DNA of 64,000 nt, taken from contig NZ_WHNZ01000043.1 in assembly GCF_013141725.1 (NCBI RefSeq), forward strand, positions 1 through 64,000, given 5' to 3'. The translations under genes and the position numbers were made by a program. Origin of the DNA: Paenibacillus planticolens (GTDB taxonomy: Bacteria > Bacillota > Bacilli > Paenibacillales > NBRC-103111). How positions within the stretch are numbered: the first letter of the stretch is position 1; each line of letters begins with the position of its first letter. The notes under the pieces were generated by a model. The model made no database searches. It was not told the DNA's origin and saw nothing but the letters and a program-made list of their open reading frames with translations. Shown here piece by piece: positions 58,493-64,000 of the stretch.

Positions 58493-59380
58493 TTAGCGCT
58501 CAAGTAAAGCGTTATATACATCACGCTTGGAAAGCCCGCGATCGCTCGCTGCCTGCTTCATTGCTTCCTTCCGGTCGCTGCCCAGCCGCTCATAGTGCTC
58601 GACATGCTCGCCCAGCGTCATCGCCTCCCACCAGCTATCGGCGGCTTCCTTCGCCGCCTCCGCGGACGCGCCTTCGGCGATAACGCAGTACTCCCCCTGC
58701 GGTGGGTGCTGCGTCAAGTGCTCGAGGCACTCTGCGATCGTGCCCCGCAGAAACTCCTCGTACCGCTTCGTCAGCTCGCGGGCGAGACACACCCGGCGCT
58801 CCGGCCCCCACACTTCCGCCATCCGGCTAAGTGTTTTCTCGACGCGGTGCGGCGACTCATAGAACAGCAGCGTATCCTGCGCGTGCTGCAGCCCTTCCAG
58901 CACCTTCGTCTGGTCCTTTTTCTCCCGGGGGAGAAATCCGACGAAGGCAAACCGCTCTGTCGGCAGGCCTGATGCAATCAGCGCCGACAGAGCCGCATTC
59001 GCGCCGGGGATGGGAACCACCGGCACGCCCTGCTCCACGGCCATCCTCACCAGGTCGTAACCTGGATCGGAGATGGCCGGCAGTCCTGCATCGCTGACGA
59101 GCGCGATGCTCTGCCCTTCAAGCAGCAAGCGAACCAGCTCGGGGCCGCTTGCCTGCTTGTTGTGTTCGTGATAGCTGACGAGTCGCGTAGCGACCTCGAA
59201 GTGCGTCAGCAGCTTGCGGGTTTGCCGCGTATCTTCCGCGGCAATGAGGCTTACTTCCTTCAGGATACGGATAGCCCGGAAGGTCATGTCTTCGAGGTTG
59301 CCGATCGGTGTGGCAACCAAATAGAGCGTGCCCGCAGCATGTCCATCCTCGCGATAACTTTTTTGCACATTTAAGCCCAC
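58493..59380 (-). CDS. rsmI: 16S rRNA (cytidine1402-2'-O)-methyltransferase
   Basis: Ribose-methylates C1402 of 16S rRNA. The 295-residue protein has GTLYLVATPIGNLEDMTFRA, the tetrapyrrole-methylase-fold SAM motifs LVSDAGLPAISDPGYDLVR and VVPIPGANAALSALIASGLP, and FVGFLPREKKDQ. The start is GTG behind AGAGGGA. The usual GIY-YIG gene yazA, between yabB and rsmI in B. subtilis, is absent: only 53 bp separate rsmI from its upstream neighbour. Confidence 0.95.
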   Translation of the reverse strand: MGLNVQKSYREDGHAAGTLYLVATPIGNLEDMTFRAIRILKEVSLIAAEDTRQTRKLLTHFEVATRLVSYHEHNKQASGPELVRLLLEGQSIALVSDAGLPAISDPGYDLVRMAVEQGVPVVPIPGANAALSALIASGLPTERFAFVGFLPREKKDQTKVLEGLQHAQDTLLFYESPHRVEKTLSRMAEVWGPERRVCLARELTKRYEEFLRGTIAECLEHLTQHPPQGEYCVIAEGASAEAAKEAADSWWEAMTLGEHVEHYERLGSDRKEAMKQAASDRGLSKRDVYNALLER

Positions 59381-59433
59381 TGTTTGTCCCTCTTCACTTT
59401 AGTCATATGCTTTCATCAACGCTGTTATTATTC

Positions 59434-60189
59434 TTATGAGAACTCTAAGGAGGCTCTGCCCCCGTAATAAATTTCCTTCAGTTCTTTGCAGTATTCCTGA
59501 TTCTCATCGTAAACAATGAGCGGAGGCAGCGTGCGAATTTCCGGCTTGCCATCCTTCATCCCCTCAATGAGCACCATCATCGCCTCTTCTCCTGCCCGGG
59601 CATGCACATAGCGAATCCGTTTCGGCTCCAGCCGGTACTTCCTCATTAAGCAGATAATATCCACCAGACGCGTTGCCCGGTGCACCATCGCCACTTTGCC
59701 GCCTGCTTTCACCAGCTTCGCGCACGCTGCAATCACATCTTCCAGGTTGCAGTAAATTTCATGGCGCGCTGCTGCAAAATGTTCATTCGCATTCTGTTCC
59801 CCGTTTGGGACAGGCAAATAGGGCGGGTTCACCGTCACAGCATCGAATTTGCCGTGGCCCAGCGTCTCATGAATCGTCTTCAGGTCGCCTTGAATCATAT
59901 GCAGCCTGTCTCCCAAATCATTCAGCAGGGCGTTGCGAACCGCCATATCCGCAAGCCGTTCCTGGATTTCGACGCCCCAAATTTCAGCGCGGGTTCGTGT
60001 GGATAAGAGCAGGGGAACGACGCCGTTGCCCGTACATAAGTCGATCACTCGCCCCTTTGGCGGCAAGCTGCAAAAACGTCCCAGCAGGACGGCATCCAAC
60101 GAGAAGCTGAACACTTCCTCGCTTTGGATTATTTTTAGATCATACGTTAATAAATCATCAATTCTTTCGGTCGGTCGTAAAGGCACCAT
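59434..60189 (-). CDS. tRNA1(Val) adenine-N6-methyltransferase family protein (YabB/TrmN6)
   Basis: The 251 residues from the ATG of MVPLRPTERIDDLLTYDLKI have the methyltransferase SAM motif VIDLCTGNGVVPLLL (about 42-56) and the adenine-N6 catalytic NPPYLP (about 122-127). The start FSFSLDAVLLGRF aligns with B. subtilis YabB. A TTG 36 nt upstream would extend the frame into the yabA terminator. The exact tRNA substrate in Firmicutes is not certain. Confidence 0.9.
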   Translation of the reverse strand: MVPLRPTERIDDLLTYDLKIIQSEEVFSFSLDAVLLGRFCSLPPKGRVIDLCTGNGVVPLLLSTRTRAEIWGVEIQERLADMAVRNALLNDLGDRLHMIQGDLKTIHETLGHGKFDAVTVNPPYLPVPNGEQNANEHFAAARHEIYCNLEDVIAACAKLVKAGGKVAMVHRATRLVDIICLMRKYRLEPKRIRYVHARAGEEAMMVLIEGMKDGKPEIRTLPPLIVYDENQEYCKELKEIYYGGRASLEFS

Positions 60190-60231
60190 GCGCAGTTCTT
60201 CATTTCCTTTCTGAATCTGGCTCAACTATGG

Positions 60232-60262
60232 AAAAAAACCGTAAGGCATACACCCCTACGGT
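60232..60262 (-). terminator. yabA terminator
   Basis: ACCGTA/TACGGT stem with 13-nt loop followed by seven T on the minus strand, between yabA and the methyltransferase gene. Confidence 0.82.
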
Positions 60263-60271
60263 CAAACGCTC

Positions 60272-60613
60272 TTATTTATTTAAAAAGGATAAGCAAAACA
60301 AACAATCTCCCTCGGTCCGAAGGTGCCCGTAATACACATTGCAAATATGAAAACCTTCATTATATAAGCGGGTCAAGTTATCATATCCGGCTCCAGGCAA
60401 CGAAACCGTTTCCTCTGCCGCTCCGACGGGCTGCTCGACAATCGTTTCCTCTTGCCGGATCAGTTTGCGCAGCTGCTGATTTTCGATGCTTAGTCTCTTG
60501 TTTTCTTCGATGAGTATAATGATTTGTTTCTTTAAGGCACCCAACTCGGCATAAGTGGCACCCATTCGTTCTTCGATCCCATCTATTTGTCCAAAAATAT
60601 CTTGTTTATCCAC
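60272..60613 (-). CDS. yabA: Replication initiation control protein YabA
   Basis: Negative regulator of DnaA that also binds DnaN. The 113 residues have an N-terminal tetramerising coiled coil (about 10-60, EERMGATYAELGALKKQIII, LIEENKRLSIENQQLRKLIR) and the C-terminal zinc domain GYDNLTRLYNEGFHICNVYY ending EGDCLFCLSFLNK. The start is GTG behind GAGGTGA, giving VDKQDIF as the first encoded residues, which aligns with B. subtilis; an ATG eight codons upstream lacks an RBS. Confidence 0.95.
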   Translation of the reverse strand: MDKQDIFGQIDGIEERMGATYAELGALKKQIIILIEENKRLSIENQQLRKLIRQEETIVEQPVGAAEETVSLPGAGYDNLTRLYNEGFHICNVYYGHLRTEGDCLFCLSFLNK

Positions 60614-60672
60614 GCTTTCACCTCTAGTGCCATGCATGCTTACTGGCCAGCGCCTCCTTGGATCCTTTGCCG

Positions 60673-61476
60673 CTACTCTTGTTCAACTACATCATCGAAA
60701 GGTAAATCAAGTGCTTTACCAAGGTCGAATAATTGAACCTTCGCGGTACGCTCACTGATATTTAACCCTAGTACCTTACCATTGCCAAAAGAAGTGATCA
60801 CATGCCTGCCAACGGTTGGCAGCGAATCCTTCGCACTTTCATAATTATCATGCTCGTACTTCAAGCAGCACATTAACCGGCCACATAAGCCCGAAATTTT
60901 CGTCGGATTAAGTGACAGGTTCTGATCTTTGGCCATCTTAATCGAAACAGGCTCAAAGTCACCTAGAAACGACGAACAGCATAGAATCCGCCCACACGGA
61001 CCAATACCGCCTAACATTTTGGCTTCATCCCGCACGCCAATTTGACGCAGTTCGATTCTTGTCCGGAAAATACTCGCCAAATCTTTCACGAGCTCACGGA
61101 AATCAACGCGCCCCTCAGCGGTAAAATAGAAAATAATTTTATTGCGGTCAAAGGTATACTCTACGTCCACGAGCTTCATCTTAAGACTATGATCTCTAAT
61201 TTTGTCGTGGCACGTTTGGAACGCGTCCTTGGCTGCTTTTTTATTCTCTTCAACCAAATCGGCATCCGAATCATCCGCTATGCGTATGACTTTTTTTAGG
61301 GGCAGGACAACATCATTCTCTTTGACGTTCTTCTTGCCTACAACCACTTTGCCGTATTCCACACCGCGAGCGGTTTCAACAATAACGGCACTTTCTTTCT
61401 CGATCGGCAAATCGATCGGATCAAAATAATATATTTTACCCGCTTTTTTGAAGCGGACGCCTACAACCGAATACAT
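60673..61476 (-). CDS. ricT: RicT (YaaT), PSP1-domain protein of the Y-complex
   Basis: With RicA and RicF it forms an iron-sulfur complex that directs RNase Y maturation of mRNAs and promotes phosphorelay activity for sporulation and biofilm. The 267 residues contain YSVVGVRFKKAGKIYYFDP and the cysteine cluster in GGIGPCGRILCCSSFLGDF and GLCGRLMCCLKYE (about 160-208). It follows holB by one base as in B. subtilis. Confidence 0.95.
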   Translation of the reverse strand: MYSVVGVRFKKAGKIYYFDPIDLPIEKESAVIVETARGVEYGKVVVGKKNVKENDVVLPLKKVIRIADDSDADLVEENKKAAKDAFQTCHDKIRDHSLKMKLVDVEYTFDRNKIIFYFTAEGRVDFRELVKDLASIFRTRIELRQIGVRDEAKMLGGIGPCGRILCCSSFLGDFEPVSIKMAKDQNLSLNPTKISGLCGRLMCCLKYEHDNYESAKDSLPTVGRHVITSFGNGKVLGLNISERTAKVQLFDLGKALDLPFDDVVEQE

Positions 61477-61477
61477 C

Positions 61478-62455
61478 TTACACCCCCTGCATCTCCACGA
61501 GCATTTTCTCTATAACCAGCTGAGAGTTGGCGTTGAAGCGCAGTCGCTTTTGTAAATCTACGGCTTGCTCCATCATACGCACCCAGACTGAGACATCCCG
61601 ACTGAACGCGAGGGAGCTCATCCAGTCCAGCTGGTCATTATATACAAGCCTGTCTCTGCGCTCAAGGCGCAGCTGCACCATATCTTTAAACCAGAGAATC
61701 AACAAGTCGAACAGACTCGAAATGTGTTCTGCAAGTTCTGTTTTCACAATTCGCTGCTGAACCGTAATCATAGAAGTAGGAAAACGTGTGAGCGTCTCCT
61801 TCGCTAATTGTAACATTACGGTTCTCATTTCTGCAAACCAATTCGCACCGATCAGCTCTCTTGCAGCTTGCAATCCGGCGGTTAAATGCGCAGCGGGCTG
61901 TACAAGCGCAGCCGGAAAACCTTCTTCTAGGAGCGTCAGTACCATTTGCTCTCGCGGCATCGGCGTGAATTGAATCCACTGCGCCCGCGACTGAATCGTC
62001 GGCAGCAGGGCATTCCCATTCTCCGTGATCAGAATAGCAACTACTCGGGACGTCGGCTCTTCCAGGAATTTCAGAAGACTGTTAGCTGCCTGTACGGTCA
62101 TTTTCTCTGCATGATGCAATATATATATTTTCGTGCCGGAAGCCGTTGCGCGGTAAGCGAACTCCTTCTGAAGCTCACGAATTTGCTCAATCTTAATCGA
62201 GGCCCCTTCAGGCGCAACAATATGCAGATCCGGATGATTGCTATGCTCCACCTTACGGCACTCCAAACACTCCCCGCAGGCGTCATCCGTTCCGCGCTGA
62301 CAATAGATGGCCTTAGCCAAGGCTATCGCCATTTCTGAACGCCCTGTCCCAACTGGACCGCTAAATATATAGGCGTGAGACAGCTTGTCTTGCCGCAATC
62401 CGTTCTGCAGAAGTTGCTTTGCCGCTGCTTGCCCCGGTATGGCTTGGAAGGACAT
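61478..62455 (-). CDS. holB: DNA polymerase III delta-prime subunit
   Basis: Clamp-loader subunit. The 325-residue protein has HAYIFSGPVGTGRSEMAIAL (degenerate P-loop GPVGTGRS, about 33-40), a zinc module in CGECLECRKVEHSNHPD, the sensor-like LLKFLEEPTSRVVAILIT and IQSRAQWIQF. It starts 16 nt after yaaR. Typical replisome gene in the tmk-yaaQ-yaaR-holB cluster. Confidence 0.95.
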   Translation of the reverse strand: MSFQAIPGQAAAKQLLQNGLRQDKLSHAYIFSGPVGTGRSEMAIALAKAIYCQRGTDDACGECLECRKVEHSNHPDLHIVAPEGASIKIEQIRELQKEFAYRATASGTKIYILHHAEKMTVQAANSLLKFLEEPTSRVVAILITENGNALLPTIQSRAQWIQFTPMPREQMVLTLLEEGFPAALVQPAAHLTAGLQAARELIGANWFAEMRTVMLQLAKETLTRFPTSMITVQQRIVKTELAEHISSLFDLLILWFKDMVQLRLERRDRLVYNDQLDWMSSLAFSRDVSVWVRMMEQAVDLQKRLRFNANSQLVIEKMLVEMQGV

Positions 62456-62471
62456 TCGTTATAGCACCATC

Positions 62472-62918
62472 CTAAAATAACAAGTTAATCAGCATACCCC
62501 GGATTTCTCCGATTTTCTGCAAAATCTCAATCCGACCCTGCTCGCTATCCAGCAATTCATCCGCTAAAGAGAGGAGCTCCTGATCGATTTCTTCCAAAAG
62601 CTTATATCGCTTCGAACGGCCACGGCGATCCCAGCCCTTCGTATCTCGTAAGTTCACACCCCGGCGAGCCGTTTCCTCCAAAAATTGCTTAATGAGCAAT
62701 TTATACTGGAGAAGCTCTCTCACGGTCATGGCCCGTGACAGACGGTCGCCCTGCAGCGTAATTTGCTGCACCATTTTGGACAATTGCTCCTGCGTAAATT
62801 TCTCATCCTGCTGCTGCATAATGTCAGAGAAATTCCGGGGGGCCATTTGTGGCGGCGGGACGTTCTCATTCACTTTGACGTTCTTACCAATGGGCTGCCA
62901 CCCCGGATTAATTTTCAA
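62472..62918 (-). CDS. YaaR family protein (DUF327)
   Basis: A 148-residue, mostly helical cytoplasmic protein of unknown function. It has a variable N-terminus with a Pro-rich stretch and the conserved FSDIMQQQDEKFTQEQLSKM, LLIKQFLEETARRGVNL, KGWDRRGRSKRYKLLEEIDQ. It sits between darA and holB as in B. subtilis. No catalytic motif is visible. Confidence 0.9.
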   Translation of the reverse strand: MKINPGWQPIGKNVKVNENVPPPQMAPRNFSDIMQQQDEKFTQEQLSKMVQQITLQGDRLSRAMTVRELLQYKLLIKQFLEETARRGVNLRDTKGWDRRGRSKRYKLLEEIDQELLSLADELLDSEQGRIEILQKIGEIRGMLINLLF

Positions 62919-62951
62919 GACGCATCCATCCTTGTTTAGGTCTAATGTAGA

Positions 62952-63281
62952 TTAGTAATGCTCGAAACGCTCAACCGGCAATACGAAAACCGCGGCTCCA
63001 CCCACTTGCACTTCCACTGGGAATGGAATATAAGAATCTGTCGTTCCTCCCATCGGAGAAACCGGTGTAACAAGTTGTTCCCGAATTTTGCAATTGGCGC
63101 GAATGACTTGCATAACCTCTTGCACTCTCTCATCTTCCGTACCGATCATGAAAGTCGTATTTCCTGCGCGCAGAAACCCGCCCGTACTTGCCAGCTTCGT
63201 CGCGCGAAAACCTTCCTTAATCAAAGCATTGGAGAGACGGTTACTATCCTTATCTTGTACAACGGCTACGACTAGTTTCAT
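62952..63281 (-). CDS. darA: c-di-AMP receptor DarA (PII-like, YaaQ)
   Basis: Trimeric PII-like protein that binds c-di-AMP. The 109-residue protein has MKLVVAVVQDKDSNRLSNAL, GFRATKLASTGGFLRAGNTT (ligand-binding T/B-loop region) and MIGTEDERVQEVMQVI. The C-terminal VQVGGAAVFVLPVERFEHY is typical. Downstream partners are unknown. Together with the riboswitch at 53 kb it gives this window two c-di-AMP sensors. Confidence 0.94.
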   Translation of the reverse strand: MKLVVAVVQDKDSNRLSNALIKEGFRATKLASTGGFLRAGNTTFMIGTEDERVQEVMQVIRANCKIREQLVTPVSPMGGTTDSYIPFPVEVQVGGAAVFVLPVERFEHY

Positions 63282-63345
63282 AGGGGTTGCCTCCTCTTAT
63301 TATAAACTAAGAATGGATTCTCTGCTTGAGACGGATAAATATTCC

Positions 63346-64000
63346 TTAAGCGAAATATTGTTCAAGCAAACTGTTACACTGACTCCAAATATCGTCTGCA
63401 ATCTCCTCTACACTGCGGTTGGCGTTTATCATTTGTACGCGTTCAGGATGATCGGATGCGATCTGATGGAAGCCTTTCCTTACACGGTTGTGATAATCCA
63501 CATGCTTCTGCTCAATGCGATCCAATTGCTCTGCTGCCGAATTAGCTCCTGACGCTCTTTGGTGCAACCGCGCCATGCTGACTTCTACGGGAACATCCAG
63601 AATGAATGTGCGTGTGGCTTCTAACCCTGAGCTGGCATAGCGTGAAATGGCTTTGACCTGTTCAACATCTACGCCAAGTCCATGGCCCTGATAAGCAACA
63701 CTTGCATCGATGAATCGATCGCACAGGACAATGCGTCCAGCCTCTAATGCCGGTAAAATCAACTGGTGCACATGCTGCGCTCGAGACGCCGCATACAGCA
63801 GCACTTCCGCTTGATCCACCATTTCTTTGTTCACAGGATCAAGAATAATACTGCGAATCTTATCGCTGATCGCTGTTCCCCCCGGTTCTCTTGTTACGAG
63901 AACATCATGTCCTAATTTCTTAAGCTCCTCCCCCAATTTCTTAAGCTGTGTCGTTTTGCCAGATCCGTCCGGTCCTTCAAAAGTAATGAAAATTCCGTTC
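63346..64000 (-). CDS. tmk: Thymidylate kinase (cut by the right edge)
   Basis: Phosphorylates dTMP to dTDP. The visible part covers all but the first few residues and includes the P-loop FEGPDGSGKTTQL at the edge, LVTREPGGTAISDKIRSI, CDRFIDASVAYQGHG, and the lid region HQRASGANSAAEQLDRIE. The start codon is beyond position 64000. It heads tmk-darA-yaaR-holB. Confidence 0.96.
   Translation of the reverse strand, partial: NGIFITFEGPDGSGKTTQLKKLGEELKKLGHDVLVTREPGGTAISDKIRSIILDPVNKEMVDQAEVLLYAASRAQHVHQLILPALEAGRIVLCDRFIDASVAYQGHGLGVDVEQVKAISRYASSGLEATRTFILDVPVEVSMARLHQRASGANSAAEQLDRIEQKHVDYHNRVRKGFHQIASDHPERVQMINANRSVEEIADDIWSQCNSLLEQYFA

Noticed and set aside
63914..63947. 13-bp direct repeat with 21-bp period inside tmk
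   Set aside because: It encodes two similar Leu-Lys-Lys-Leu-Gly segments, and the distance from P-loop to REPGG matches other thymidylate kinases, so it is not an insertion.

Overview
The window is chromosomal DNA from a low-to-medium GC, spore-forming Firmicute. Gene order and protein features point to a Paenibacillus-like member of the Bacillales. On the minus strand it carries nearly the whole backbone known from the origin-proximal arm of Bacillus subtilis, running from tmk-yaaQ-yaaR-holB at the right edge to folK-yazB-dusB-lysS at the left edge. The strand given is therefore the reverse of the usual orientation. Species-level identity cannot be fixed from sequence reading alone.

Left part (1-21.8 kb): an rRNA operon leader with two promoters runs off the left edge, followed by lysS, greA, the folate/p-aminobenzoate operon (pabB-pabA-pabC-folP-folB-folK-yazB-dusB), cysK with a palindromic operator candidate, a membrane foldase, hslO, coaX, a de novo NAD block (nadA-nadB-nadC), ftsH, hpt, tilS, and an overlapping vWA-protein/kinase pair (yabS/yabT-like).

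Middle part (21.9-37.8 kb): the junction between the yabS-like gene and spoIIE holds a sortase and a 1127-residue LPXTG adhesin, separated by a region with a large imperfect inverted repeat. Upstream of spoIIE is a gene-free stretch of about 800 bp with a Spo0A-type promoter, a 178-bp palindromic dispersed repeat and a 94-bp tandem repeat. Then come yabR, divIC, yabQ, yabP, rqcP, hup, yabN, a spoVB-like flippase, spoVT and a prsA lipoprotein gene.

Right part (37.8-64 kb): mfd, fin, pth, an orphan small plus-strand gene, rplY, glmU, spoVG (sigma-H promoter), ridA, purR, ispE, an sspF with a long tail, veg, yabG, rsmA, rnmV and a yabE-like 3D-domain gene under a c-di-AMP riboswitch. A plus-strand ecsAB pair is followed by tatD, a ywfO-like dNTPase, plus-strand abrB with Spo0A boxes and flanking direct repeats, a second 178-bp repeat, and then rsmI, trmN6, yabA, ricT, holB, yaaR, darA and tmk (cut by the right edge).

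The set combines housekeeping functions (tRNA modification, folate, NAD, cysteine, replication, repair, cell-wall precursors) with sporulation control (spoIIE, spoVT, spoVG, fin, yabG, yabP/Q, abrB, sspF). Compared with B. subtilis, prs, metS, yazA and the tRNAs upstream of spoIIE are missing from their usual places. greA, nadABC, sortase/adhesin, hup, prsA, ecsAB, ywfO-like and the small plus-strand gene are additions. The most unusual items are the sortase/adhesin locus with its operator-like repeat, the two 178-bp repeats with 51-bp internal periodicity, and the helically spaced Spo0A-box array next to abrB.
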